A stretch of 33,027 nucleotides of DNA from Clostridiales bacterium (GCA_029265975.1 JAJUGN010000020.1:1-33027), one strand, 5' to 3'. Positions 1-8,429 are shown, numbered from the stretch's first letter. A program made the numbers and translations. Notes: generated by a model not told the origin, from the sequence alone.

Positions 1-2
1 GG

Positions 3-166
3 GCTTTTTTGACAAGGGGGCTGCATGGCGGCCGCTCTGCCGCGCCCGTCATGAGAGGTGTCATTTCCGACGTACACGCCGCCGGAAATGACAGATTTGA
101 CTTTGTTTCCGCCATTCGCGGCGGAAATTCTGCGAAGCTTTCTTGCTGTAAACAAGTTCTTTGACA
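3..166. repeat. Dispersed hairpin-rich repeat, copy 1
   Basis: This 164-base stretch recurs at 32865-33027 with about six mismatches and one single-base deletion, roughly 96% identity by eye. It holds two perfect hairpins: TGTCATTTCCG (59-69) pairs with CGGAAATGACA (83-93), and TTTCCGCC (106-113) pairs with GGCGGAAA (120-127). A weaker stem lies near 28-43. Short reading frames cross it from 51 and 58, but the deletion in copy 2 shifts both frames, so coding is unlikely. No transposase is nearby. It may be a non-autonomous mobile element, a REP-like repeat or a structured RNA; its function is unknown. The strand is arbitrary. Confidence 0.85.
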
Positions 167-172
167 AGCTGG

Positions 173-215
173 GCCGTCCCGACCGGAGCGTCGGGACGGC
201 TTATTTTTATTTTCA
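173..215 (+). terminator. Intrinsic terminator beside repeat copy 1
   Basis: An 11-bp perfect stem, GCCGTCCCGAC (173-183) with GTCGGGACGGC (190-200), has a six-base loop and is followed by a T-rich run at 201-215. It would stop rightward transcripts entering from outside the window or from the repeat, and it isolates the downstream ABC operon. Confidence 0.85.
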
Positions 216-299
216 TGTGTTGGGAAACATTATTTTGCTTCCGAAAGACATAATATTAAACAGCGAAAAGTTAATCGGCTAATTATTTTTTGAAATCGC

Positions 300-327
300 T
301 TGACAAAGATTCGAAATTATATAATAT
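300..327 (+). promoter_or_regulatory. Probable promoter of the ABC exporter operon
   Basis: A perfect -35 box TTGACA lies at 300-305. The -10 is ambiguous within an AT run: TAATAT at 322-327 gives a 16-base spacer, while a perfect TATAAT at 320-325 would leave only 14. The start codon at 378 lies about 45 bases downstream of the likely transcription start. The TTGACA argues against an upstream TTG translation start at 300. Confidence 0.6.
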
Positions 328-377
328 ATGAGCGGATATGTAAGCGTTTATTTTTTTCAGTCGGGGGAAACGATCGA

Positions 378-2084
378 ATGAGAAAGGTCCTGGGATACGC
401 ATTGCCGCATGTTCCGGCAATAAGTCTGCAGTTTATAATAAAATTCGGAGGTACTGTAATAGAGCTTCTGCTTCCCTCGATGCTGTCGATTATTCTCGAC
501 GACATCGCCCCCTCCGGCGATATGAACAGGGTATATCTCTGGGGCGCGCTCATGGTGCTTTGCGCCGCGGCTGCAGCGGTAACAAATATCGCAGCAAACG
601 TCATGGCGACAAGGATATCGCGGGATATAACGGAAAAGCTCCGTCACGACCTTTTTGTGAAAACGGCGTATCTTTCCTGCAGACAGGCCGACAAGTTTAC
701 GATTCCCTCCCTCAATTCAAGGCTTACGGCCGATACATACAACATTCATCAGATGCTCGACAGAATGCAGAGAATGGGAATAAGGGCGCCAATACAGCTG
801 ATCGGCGGCGTGTTTATCGCGATGCTGCTCGACCCGGCGCTGACGATGATACTTGTGGCGACTCTCCCGGTGCTGGCGGCCATAATCTGGTTTATCTCAA
901 AAAAGGGCGTTCCCGCCTACGATTCCGTACAGCAGGCGCTTGACAAAATGGTGCGCAAGGTGCAGGAGAACATGACGGGAGTCCGGGTCATCAAGGCCCT
1001 TTCGAGGACCGAGTACGAGAAACAAAAATTTGAGGAAATAAACAGGCTTAAATACGAAAGGGAGAAGCGCGCCGGAATAATAATGGCCGTTTCCAATCCC
1101 TCTCTGAACCTTATTCTGAACTGCGGGCTTGCGGTCGTGATAATAGTGGGAGCCTACCGGGTGAACGGAGGGATGACGCAGCCGGGAAAAATAGTCGCTT
1201 TTCTCAGCTATTTTACCATGATACTCACATCTCTCATCATGGTTTCGCGGCTCTTTGTGCTTTATACGAAGGGAGTCGCCAGCGCAAGACGCATAGAGGA
1301 GGTTTTGAGCGCAGGAGAGGAAATGGAGGTCATACCCGGTGAAAGGGAGGAGACAGATAACCATATCGAGTTTCGCTCCGTTTCTTTCTCATACAACAAG
1401 AAGATAGAAAACCTCTCAGACGTCAGCTTCAGTCTTAAACGGGGTGAAACTCTCGGTATAATCGGTCCCATGGGAAGCGGGAAATCGACAGTGCTGAATC
1501 TTCTGCTGCGCTTTTACGATGCCGACAAAGGCGAAATAAGAATCTCGGGCGAAGACGTCAGGAGCATTCCGCCGGGAGAGCTGCGCGGAAAATTCGGGGT
1601 GGTTTTTCAGAACGACTTCCTTTTCGCCGATACAATCCGGGAAAACATCAATTTCGGACGCGGGCTTTCCGACGATGCCATCCTAAGAGCGGCGGAGCAA
1701 GCTCAGGCGGATTTCATCGCCGACAAGGAGGAGAGCTTCGACACGCTTCTTGCCGTGGGCGGAGCGAATCTCAGCGGGGGACAGAAGCAGAGGCTGCTTA
1801 TAGCGCGCGCCCTGGCGGCCCGTCCGGAAATACTCCTGCTAGACGACTGCTCAAGCGCTCTCGACTATAAAACGGACGCCGGGCTGCGCCGGGCCCTGAG
1901 CCGGGAGTTCGGGGATACCACGGCCGTAATAATAGCGCAAAGGGTAAGCTCAGTAATGGGCGCGGACAAAATTATGGTGCTTGAGGACGGGCGCGTAGCC
2001 GGCTACGGTACCCACGAGGAGCTTTTGGAGACCTGCTCCGGCTACCGCGAGATTTTCGAAATTCAGATGGGAAGGAGGGGTTAG
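378..2084 (+). CDS. Heterodimeric ABC exporter, subunit with degenerate ATP site
   Basis: This 568-residue half-transporter has an N-terminal six-helix exporter membrane domain (about residues 1-320) and a C-terminal ATPase domain. Walker A is GPMGSGKST at 363-371 and the signature LSGGQ is at 465-469. Walker B reads LLLDD, with Asp490 where the catalytic Glu is expected, and the switch-loop His is replaced by Gln521. This pairing of D and Q is known from the non-hydrolysing site of heterodimeric exporters such as TM287/288 and BmrCD. The ATG at 378 was chosen because it follows a GGGGG-type ribosome site; an in-frame TTG at 300 is part of the promoter. The next gene begins one base after the stop, and its ribosome site AAGGAGGGG lies inside this gene. 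Substrate is unknown; multidrug or peptide export is typical. Confidence 0.92.
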   Translation: MRKVLGYALPHVPAISLQFIIKFGGTVIELLLPSMLSIILDDIAPSGDMNRVYLWGALMVLCAAAAAVTNIAANVMATRISRDITEKLRHDLFVKTAYLSCRQADKFTIPSLNSRLTADTYNIHQMLDRMQRMGIRAPIQLIGGVFIAMLLDPALTMILVATLPVLAAIIWFISKKGVPAYDSVQQALDKMVRKVQENMTGVRVIKALSRTEYEKQKFEEINRLKYEREKRAGIIMAVSNPSLNLILNCGLAVVIIVGAYRVNGGMTQPGKIVAFLSYFTMILTSLIMVSRLFVLYTKGVASARRIEEVLSAGEEMEVIPGEREETDNHIEFRSVSFSYNKKIENLSDVSFSLKRGETLGIIGPMGSGKSTVLNLLLRFYDADKGEIRISGEDVRSIPPGELRGKFGVVFQNDFLFADTIRENINFGRGLSDDAILRAAEQAQADFIADKEESFDTLLAVGGANLSGGQKQRLLIARALAARPEILLLDDCSSALDYKTDAGLRRALSREFGDTTAVIIAQRVSSVMGADKIMVLEDGRVAGYGTHEELLETCSGYREIFEIQMGRRG

Positions 2085-2085
2085 G

Positions 2086-3933
2086 ATGTCCCAGGAACAG
2101 CGCCAAGCCGAAAGAAGCGGAATGCGGCGGCAGGTAGGAGCGGGCTTCGGCGGCGGAGGAGGCGGAAGAATGGCGAGCATGAGCTTCGAAAAGCCCTCCG
2201 CCAAAACATCGCAGATTCTGAAAAGGCTCTGGAAATATCTTAAGGGCGCAAAAATACTGCTCATTCTTTCGATAGTTCTCAGCGTGTCCAGCAACGTTCT
2301 TGCGCTGCTGGGGCCAAAACTATCGGGAGCGGCGATAGACGCAATAAAACAGGGAGGCGTGAATTTTCCGCTTGTTTTCAGGTATGCGGGGCTTATGATT
2401 ATTTTTTACGTCGCATCGTCGGCGATGAGCTTCCTCCTTTCCTCCATTCTGGTCAGGCTGAGCTGCCGGATGGTCTATGATATGAGAAGGGACGCTTTCA
2501 ACAGGCTCGTATCCCTGCCGGTGGGCTTTTTTGACCGTCATCAGGTCGGGGACATACTCAGCATACTTTCCTATGACATAGATACGATAAACACATCTCT
2601 TTCAAACGATATAAATCAGATAGTATCCGGCATAATCTCCGTCTTCGGCTCTCTCTATATGATGCTTCGAATATCGCCCAAGCTTATATTGGTTTTCGTT
2701 TTCACGGTGCCGCTTTCGTTTGCCTTTACAAACTACCGCGCAAAGAAGGCCAGGCCGCTTTACAGAAAACGTTCCGCAAAGCTCGGCGAGATGAACGCTT
2801 ATACGGAGGAGTTTATAAACGGGCTTAAAACCGCCAAAGCCTACAACAGGGAAGAGGTATTCATAGAGCGCTTTAAGGTAAGGAACAAGGAAGCGGTGGA
2901 GGCGAATTACAGGGCAGACCGTTTTGCAAGCATGACAAATCCCGCGGTAATGTTCATAAACAACTTTTCGCTTGCGCTTATAAGCGCGTTCGGTTCGATT
3001 CTGTATATGCAGGGCGCGATTACGATAGGAAACATATCCTCCTTTATCCTGTATTCAAGACGCTTTTCGGGCCCGATCAACGAATTCGCGAATATTTTGA
3101 GCGAGCTGCAGTCGGCGATGGCGGCGGCCGAGAGGGTTTGCCGGCTTATTGACGAGGAGCCCGAACCGCCCGACGCACCGGAGGCGGCCGAGCTTAAGGA
3201 CTGCCGCGGAGAGGTAAAGCTCGATGACATAAAGTTCGGCTACGATCCCGGAGCGCCTGTGATAAAGGATCTCAGCCTTGACGCCCCGGAGGGGACGGTG
3301 GTCGCGATAGTCGGTCCGACCGGCGCTGGAAAAACAACGATAATCAACCTTCTGATGCGATTTTACGATGTGGACGCCGGAAGCATAAGCGTTGACGGAA
3401 AAGACATAAGGATGCTCGAAAGAAACAGCCTCCGTCACGCCTACACCATGGTACTTCAGGATACCTGGCTCTTTCATGGAACCATATTCGAGAACATTGC
3501 CTACGGCAAGGATGGAGCAACCCTTGAGGAGGTCGTGGAAGCGGCGAAGATAGCGAAGATACACAAATACATAACGGCCTTGCCGGATGGCTACGATACT
3601 GTCCTGAGCGACAACGGGGTAAACATATCTAAGGGGCAGAAGCAGCTGCTCACGCTTGCGAGGGCCATACTTCTGGAATCGAGGATACTGATCCTCGACG
3701 AGGCGACTTCAAATGTGGATACCCGTACCGAAAGGCGCATACAGGAGGCGATGCTCACGCTGATGAAGGGCAGGACCTGCTTTGTCATAGCGCACCGTCT
3801 GTCGACGATACAAAATGCCGACAGAATACTGGTGGTTTCCGGCGGCAGCGTCGCGGAGCAGGGGACGCACGAGGAGCTTCTGCTCCGAGGAGGGCTCTAC
3901 CGCGAACTTTACAACGCGCAGTTTGAGGCCTAG
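2086..3933 (+). CDS. Heterodimeric ABC exporter, subunit with canonical ATP site
   Basis: This is the 615-residue partner of the upstream half-transporter. A glycine-rich, basic leader (residues 1-30) typical of this subunit class precedes a six-helix membrane domain (about 55-340) and an ATPase domain. Walker A is GPTGAGKTT at 410-418. Walker B keeps the catalytic Glu539 after Asp538, and the switch His570 is present. The signature is ISKGQ (514-518) instead of LSGGQ. The partner has the good signature but poor Walker B and switch residues, so the two proteins together should form one competent and one degenerate ATP site. Start and ribosome site (2071-2080) are clear, and coupling to the first gene is probably translational. 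No regulator gene is adjacent. Confidence 0.93.
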   Translation: MSQEQRQAERSGMRRQVGAGFGGGGGGRMASMSFEKPSAKTSQILKRLWKYLKGAKILLILSIVLSVSSNVLALLGPKLSGAAIDAIKQGGVNFPLVFRYAGLMIIFYVASSAMSFLLSSILVRLSCRMVYDMRRDAFNRLVSLPVGFFDRHQVGDILSILSYDIDTINTSLSNDINQIVSGIISVFGSLYMMLRISPKLILVFVFTVPLSFAFTNYRAKKARPLYRKRSAKLGEMNAYTEEFINGLKTAKAYNREEVFIERFKVRNKEAVEANYRADRFASMTNPAVMFINNFSLALISAFGSILYMQGAITIGNISSFILYSRRFSGPINEFANILSELQSAMAAAERVCRLIDEEPEPPDAPEAAELKDCRGEVKLDDIKFGYDPGAPVIKDLSLDAPEGTVVAIVGPTGAGKTTIINLLMRFYDVDAGSISVDGKDIRMLERNSLRHAYTMVLQDTWLFHGTIFENIAYGKDGATLEEVVEAAKIAKIHKYITALPDGYDTVLSDNGVNISKGQKQLLTLARAILLESRILILDEATSNVDTRTERRIQEAMLTLMKGRTCFVIAHRLSTIQNADRILVVSGGSVAEQGTHEELLLRGGLYRELYNAQFEA

Positions 3934-3956
3934 ATAAGGATTATCCGGCAGACAGA

Positions 3957-3990
3957 AGACAGGCTTCCGCAAAAGCGGAAGCCTGTCTTT
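3957..3990 (+). terminator. Terminator between convergent ABC and MFS genes
   Basis: A 14-bp perfect stem, AGACAGGCTTCCGC (3957-3970) with its complement (3975-3988), closes on an AAAA loop and is followed by a short T run. It lies 23 bases after the ABC stop and 20 bases before the stop of the leftward MFS gene, so it may serve both. The T tract is weak on both strands. Confidence 0.75.
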
Positions 3991-4009
3991 ACTATGCTGC
4001 CTGAAAAAG

Positions 4010-5593
4010 CTATCTCTTCTTGCCGTACTTGATTTGATCGAGCGGGACTTCCTTTATAAGGATGGCCATGACGACCGCGCCCAGCGAGAATATGGCGGCA
4101 ATTATGAAGCAGGCGTTCACGGCGGAGTGAAGCGATGTCCTGACCGCCTCAACCGTCTGGTTGTAAAGCGCGGTGTTGTTTCCGAAGGTGGCCTGAAGCG
4201 CCTTCATCGACGCCGGTGTCACCAGAATCCTCGATGTCGCTATAGCTTTGAGCTGCGCCGGGGTGAGCTGCTTTGCGATAGAAGCAGTGGCTTTCGTCAG
4301 CGTGCTCGAATAGGTGCCGTTAAAAATAGAGCCGAGAATGGCGGGCCAAATCGCCTGTCCGAGGCCGGTAATGAAAAACAGCGTGCCGCCGCCGGCGCCG
4401 TAATCCTGCTCCTCGACCTGAGCCATGGCGGCAAGCGAGTTTATGGACGGCATGTAGCCGGTCATTACCCTGTTGAATATCGAGATGCCGACGATGAAGG
4501 CTATCGGCGCGGCCGGGGTCAGCAGCTTAAAGAATACCATCGTCACCGAGCCGCAGAACGGGGCCAGCATGAGCAGCCATTTGTATCTCTTGGTTTTGTC
4601 CATTGCCCATCCGGAAAGCCCGCCGGCGAAGATTCCAATTACCGCGGAGGGTATGCTGGCGGTGGCCCATACCGTAGCGGAATGTCCCATGACGCCCTGA
4701 ACAAGCAGGGGGCCGTAGGTGCCGAAGGCGCTCATTGTGGAGGTCATGAAAAGGGATACCAGTATTGCAAACACGTAATTGCGGTTTCTGAGCAGCTTGA
4801 TGCTGAGCAAGGCGAATTCCTCGTGCTTTTTCTCGTATACGGCGGCGGAACCCAGAAAGACAACGGCCACAACGAGCATAACGACAATTATCGGGTCGCT
4901 CCATGCGTACTTTGAACCGCCCCAGGAAAGCGCGAGCAGGAAGGGCACCGCGCCGATAGTAATAAGCGCTATGCCGACCATGTCGATCTTAAGCTTTTTG
5001 AGCTCCTTCTGATGCTTGGGCAGGAGGAAGTATACGGCGGCCATCGCGAGAACGTATATGATGGCGCTCATGACGAAAACATATCTCCAGGACGCTCTTT
5101 GAGCGATCTGAGCGGTTAAAAGCGGCAGGAAAATCGTTATGACGTTCATTATAACCAGTATGTAGCCGCCATAAATGCCTCGCTTGTCGGGCGGGAAAAG
5201 GTCTGCCAGTATGGAGTAGAAGGTGGCGAGCATGGCGCCGCCGCCGAAGCCGGAGATGCCGCTTGCCACTATGTAGACGAAAATGTTCGGAGCCGCAGCC
5301 ATAATTATGTCGCCGACGGTCAAAAATCCGAGCAGCCAGAGAAGCACCTTTCTCCTGCCGATCATGTCGCCCATTTTTCCCCAGAAGGGGGCGGCTATGC
5401 AAGAGGTCAGGGAATACAGCACCGCAGCCCAGGTGTAGTAGGCCATGCCGTCCAGATCGCCCGCGATGATAGGCAGTATCGTACCGGCTCTGTACTTGAG
5501 GAAGTAGTACGCTACCGCCGCGATCATGACAGCGAGGGCGGAAAGCTTGGTACGCCTTAAATCTTGCGCTGAAAGCTGGTTTTGTTCGTTCAT
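4010..5593 (-). CDS. MFS drug efflux transporter, DHA2-like (paralog 1)
   Basis: A 527-residue, very hydrophobic protein whose length suits the 14-helix DHA2 (EmrB/QacA) proton-antiport family. Motif A is GKMGDMIGRRK at 72-82, following helix 2, and a glycine-rich helix follows near residue 115. A polar external loop near the C-terminus lies before the last helix. The ATG at 5593 is preceded by AAGGAGGT (5602-5609) at good spacing; an upstream in-frame start at 5632 lies before that ribosome site and is rejected. The protein is very similar throughout to the next gene, about 60-70% identical by eye, so the pair is a tandem duplication. Export of toxic compounds is the family role; the substrate cannot be read from sequence. 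Confidence 0.9.
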   Translation of the reverse strand: MNEQNQLSAQDLRRTKLSALAVMIAAVAYYFLKYRAGTILPIIAGDLDGMAYYTWAAVLYSLTSCIAAPFWGKMGDMIGRRKVLLWLLGFLTVGDIIMAAAPNIFVYIVASGISGFGGGAMLATFYSILADLFPPDKRGIYGGYILVIMNVITIFLPLLTAQIAQRASWRYVFVMSAIIYVLAMAAVYFLLPKHQKELKKLKIDMVGIALITIGAVPFLLALSWGGSKYAWSDPIIVVMLVVAVVFLGSAAVYEKKHEEFALLSIKLLRNRNYVFAILVSLFMTSTMSAFGTYGPLLVQGVMGHSATVWATASIPSAVIGIFAGGLSGWAMDKTKRYKWLLMLAPFCGSVTMVFFKLLTPAAPIAFIVGISIFNRVMTGYMPSINSLAAMAQVEEQDYGAGGGTLFFITGLGQAIWPAILGSIFNGTYSSTLTKATASIAKQLTPAQLKAIATSRILVTPASMKALQATFGNNTALYNQTVEAVRTSLHSAVNACFIIAAIFSLGAVVMAILIKEVPLDQIKYGKKR

Positions 5594-5631
5594 CCAAATA
5601 TACCTCCTTTTTTCTACTGTGGTTTGTACCA

Positions 5632-5667
5632 CGTATACAGGTTAATGTTTTGCCATGGCAAAATCAA
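5632..5667 (-). promoter_or_regulatory. Promoter with embedded 16-bp palindromic operator
   Basis: On the minus strand TTGCCA (5656-5661) and TATACG (5632-5637) lie 18 bases apart. A perfect 16-bp palindrome, TTTTGCCATGGCAAAA (5648-5663), covers the -35 box, as expected for a repressor operator. A weaker alternative pair is TTGATT (5662-5667) with TAACCT (5639-5644). A small dyad, GTGGT-N4-ACCAC (5619-5632), sits near the start of the transcript, and GCATAGT/ACTATGC (5681-5706) lies further upstream. No regulator gene is adjacent. Confidence 0.6.
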
Positions 5668-5901
5668 TAATTTTATTCCTGCATAGTAAAAATTTATTCA
5701 CTATGCATATCCTATAAAAGCCGCAACTATACAAATATGCTGCTATTTAATTGAAATTAGAGCCGATTATGTATGCAAGTTCCAAGGAAACGGCCTGGTT
5801 TTTGACTAAATTTAATTGATTAGAAATAATTTAACCTGAATTTTTGTGCTTTTTTACCAATATGATCGGCCGGCCTGATAAGCACATAATAAAAACGGAA
5901 T

Positions 5902-5936
5902 AAAAAGGCCGCCGTTTTTGAATCGGCGGCCTTTTT
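5902..5936 (-). terminator. Terminator of MFS paralog 2
   Basis: A stem of AAAAAGGCCGCCG (5902-5914) and its complement (5924-5936) with a nine-base loop lies 20 bases past the stop of the leftward MFS gene. On the minus strand it ends in a run of five T residues. The remaining 5668-5900 is AT-rich; nothing further was recognised beyond the dyad at 5681-5706. Confidence 0.85.
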
Positions 5937-5955
5937 GTGATTAACCTGTGCCGAA

Positions 5956-7542
5956 TTATTTTTTTGCGGTTGGTCTTCTGTACTTTATCTGATCAAGCGG
6001 CACTTCCTTTATAAGAAGCGCCATGACGACGGCGCCGAGCGAGAAGATGCCGGCGACGATAAAGACCGACTTGAGGGAAGATTCCAGAGCGCTGCGGACG
6101 GCGTTCACCGTCTGATTATAAAGCTCGGTGTTGGAGCCGAAGGATGCCTGCAGAGATTTCATTGAGGCGGGAGTAACAAGAACCCTCGATGTAGATATTG
6201 TCTTTATCTGCGCCGGCGTAAGCTGCTTGGATATGGAAGCGGTAGTTTTTGCCAGGGCGCTGCTGTAAGAGCCGTTCAGAACCGAACCGAAGAGCGCGGG
6301 ATATATCGACCCGCCGAGCGATGTGATGAAGTACATCGTTCCGTTGCCGGCCCCGAACTCCTCAGGTTCAAGCTGCGCCATAGCGGCCAGAGGGTTGATG
6401 CTGGGCATATAGCCGGTGAAAATTCTGTTTGCTATGGCCATTGCCGTCACAAACCATAGCGGCGTTGCCGGGGAGGCCGTGTTGAACAGAACCATGATGA
6501 CCGTACCCGCCAAAGGCGCCAGTATAAGCAGCCATTTGTATCTTTTGGTTTTGTCCATCAGGAATCCGGTGAGCCCGCCGGTGAATATTCCGATTATGCT
6601 TGCGGGCATCGCGGCGGCGGTCAGCATGGTGGCGGATTTGCCCATGACGCCCTGCCCGAAAAGAGTCCAGAAGGTGCCCGAGGCGGTCAGGGTTGAAGTC
6701 ATGAACAGGGAGATGAGTATTGCAAAGGTGTAATTCCTTCTTCTCAGCAGCTTAATGCTGAGAAGCGCGAAATCCTCGTGCTTTCTTTCGTATATTACGG
6801 CGGCGACAAGGAATATAACCGCGACGGCGAGCATGATGATTATAGTAGGATCGGTCCAGGCGTATTTTGAGCCGGCCCATGAAATGGCGATAAGGAAGGG
6901 TACGGCGGCGCAAGTGATAAGTATAGTTCCGACCCAGTCGACTTTGGCGCTTTTGCCGGAAACCTGTGAGCGGGGAATCATGGTAATTACCGAAATTATG
7001 GCGATAACATAGACTACGCAGGTCAGAACAAAGACATATCTCCAGGTCGCCCTTTCCGCGATCTGCGCGGTAACGATAGGAAGGAAAATACCGGTTATGC
7101 TCGAAAGCATAAGGATGGTGCCTCCGTATTTGCCGCGCTTATCAGGCGCAAAGAGGTCTCCGAGCATCGCAAAATATGTAGCCTGCATGCCTCCGCCTCC
7201 GAGACCGCAGATAGCGAAGCCTACGCAAAAAACATATATGTTTGGAGCGGCCGCCGAAACAAGATCGCCGGCTGTCATCAGGGAAAGGAGCAGTATCATG
7301 ACCTTTTTTCTGCCCAGCATGTCGCCGATTTTACCCCAGAGGGGCGCGGCGATGCAGGCTGCCAGATTGTAAAGCATCGCGGCCCAGGTGTAAAAAGCCA
7401 TGCCGTCAAGATCGCCCGCGATAATCGGCATTATCGCCGTGGCTTTTCCTCTCGTAAGCCAGTAGGCGAAAGACGCTATCATAATCGCGACTGCCGCCCA
7501 TATCGTGCTTTTTTCCTCTTGCGGAACTCTTTGCTCGTCCAT
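5956..7542 (-). CDS. MFS drug efflux transporter, DHA2-like (paralog 2)
   Basis: A 528-residue DHA2-type major facilitator protein. Motif A is GKIGDMLGRKK at 70-80, and the N-terminal IIAGDLDGMA stretch and the C-terminal polar loop match paralog 1 almost word for word. The last 25 residues are also nearly shared, including a KEVPLDQIKY tail. The ATG at 7542 follows GGGAGGT at suitable spacing; an in-frame TTG one codon earlier is less likely. The gene has its own promoter and terminator, so the two paralogs are separate transcription units although they run in the same direction. Different promoter dyads suggest different inducers. The transported compound is unknown. Confidence 0.9.
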   Translation of the reverse strand: MDEQRVPQEEKSTIWAAVAIMIASFAYWLTRGKATAIMPIIAGDLDGMAFYTWAAMLYNLAACIAAPLWGKIGDMLGRKKVMILLLSLMTAGDLVSAAAPNIYVFCVGFAICGLGGGGMQATYFAMLGDLFAPDKRGKYGGTILMLSSITGIFLPIVTAQIAERATWRYVFVLTCVVYVIAIISVITMIPRSQVSGKSAKVDWVGTILITCAAVPFLIAISWAGSKYAWTDPTIIIMLAVAVIFLVAAVIYERKHEDFALLSIKLLRRRNYTFAILISLFMTSTLTASGTFWTLFGQGVMGKSATMLTAAAMPASIIGIFTGGLTGFLMDKTKRYKWLLILAPLAGTVIMVLFNTASPATPLWFVTAMAIANRIFTGYMPSINPLAAMAQLEPEEFGAGNGTMYFITSLGGSIYPALFGSVLNGSYSSALAKTTASISKQLTPAQIKTISTSRVLVTPASMKSLQASFGSNTELYNQTVNAVRSALESSLKSVFIVAGIFSLGAVVMALLIKEVPLDQIKYRRPTAKK

Positions 7543-7600
7543 CAAACATACCTCCCAAATTTTGTAATAATAAACTTTTGCAAACTGTCACCACGAATAT

Positions 7601-7629
7601 AGAGTACTTTTATTTGTTCTAAAAATCAA
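7601..7629 (-). promoter_or_regulatory. Probable promoter of MFS paralog 2
   Basis: On the minus strand TTGATT (7624-7629) and TACTCT (7601-7606) are separated by 17 bases, about 60 bases upstream of the start codon. The -10 box is weak, which would fit a promoter needing activation from the dyad directly upstream. Confidence 0.45.
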
Positions 7630-7631
7630 CG

Positions 7632-7676
7632 GTGTTGCACAATATGTAAATATTTTCATCATATTGCATACAACAC
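7632..7676. promoter_or_regulatory. Interrupted inverted repeat next to the MFS2 -35 box
   Basis: GTGTTG (7632-7637) and CAATATG (7640-7646) are mirrored by CATATTG (7660-7666) and CAACAC (7671-7676). Each half-site therefore reads GTGTTG, a short gap, then CAATATG. The dyad ends three bases from the predicted -35 box of MFS paralog 2, a position typical of an activator site. A terminator is unlikely because no T tract follows and the gene lies downstream. The rest of 7677-7882 is AT-rich with nothing recognised. Confidence 0.5.
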
Positions 7677-7882
7677 TATATGTAAAATATACAATTACAA
7701 CAATAAAAATGGATATAAAATTAGTTTACTTTAAGTACAAACATTCGATATGCACAAAATATTATGTCGATATTCAGCATTAACAACAAAGAAAGGCTTT
7801 TCCAAATATTTTGGCGATCTTCAGCTGAATTCAAGCTCGGTTTATAAAAAAAATAACAGTATAAATAATAAATTTACTTTTA

Positions 7883-7911
7883 TTGACAATTGCATTTCCG
7901 GAATGTATAAT
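7883..7911 (+). promoter_or_regulatory. Consensus promoter of the flavodoxin-like gene
   Basis: TTGACA (7883-7888), a 17-base spacer and TATAAT (7906-7911) make a perfect sigma-A promoter. The start codon at 7941 is 29 bases past the -10 box, giving a short leader that contains the AAAGGA ribosome site. No operator was seen, so expression may be constitutive. Confidence 0.92.
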
Positions 7912-7940
7912 ATACAAAATAATTTGCAAAGGAAACGTAT

Positions 7941-8429
7941 ATGAAAGTAGGCATTATTGTACATTCTCATACCGGGAACACGCTGAAGGCGGCGGAAAAG
8001 GTGAGGGAGCGCCTGAGGGAAAAAGGTCACGAGGCCGTTCTGCTCAGGGTTTCCGCAAAAAACGAGGAAAGGGACAGGAAAAACATAATACTTATTGAAA
8101 AGCCGGACACGGATTGCTATGACGCGTTGGTATTCGGGGCTCCGGTATGGGCGTTTTCGCTTTCGCCGGTAATGCGGGAGTATCTGACGCAGATAAAGTC
8201 GCTTAAGGGAAAAAGAGTCGGCTGTCTTGTAACAATGGGTTTGCCGCGGCCGTGGATGGGCGGAAAACGAGCGGTGAGACAGATGTCTGAGCTTTGCAGG
8301 GCGAAGGGCGCTGATGTTGCTGCCGCAGAGCTTATCCTGTGGCAAAGCAAAAACCTCGACCAGTACATCGAGGCGGCAGCAGAAAAGCTTAGCTCCGTAG
8401 GAGCCAGGTCTGACTCGAAAAAAGATTGA
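7941..8429 (+). CDS. Flavodoxin-like protein
   Basis: A 162-residue single-domain protein of the flavodoxin fold. The N-terminal beta strand is followed by the FMN-phosphate loop SHTGNT (residues 9-14), and a GAPVWAF segment sits where flavodoxins hold the isoalloxazine ring. The length is usual for short-chain flavodoxins. It lacks the signs of larger NAD(P)H:quinone reductases, so it probably carries electrons or acts in a small flavin-dependent reduction; the partner is unknown. It is a single-gene unit with a perfect promoter and a terminator at 8444-8472. It is divergent from the MFS genes and convergent with the pantothenate kinase. The C-terminal tail is polar and probably disordered. 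Confidence 0.85.
   Translation: MKVGIIVHSHTGNTLKAAEKVRERLREKGHEAVLLRVSAKNEERDRKNIILIEKPDTDCYDALVFGAPVWAFSLSPVMREYLTQIKSLKGKRVGCLVTMGLPRPWMGGKRAVRQMSELCRAKGADVAAAELILWQSKNLDQYIEAAAEKLSSVGARSDSKKD

Noticed and set aside
58-282. 74-codon open frame from a GTG at 58, and a shorter one from ATG 51
   Set aside because: They run through the repeat hairpins and, for the first, the terminator; the second repeat copy has a frame-shifting deletion and no ribosome site is evident.
4034-4915. 293-codon plus-strand frame opposite MFS paralog 1
   Set aside because: The minus-strand transporter has clear motifs and a paralog; this frame is low-complexity and has no ribosome site support.
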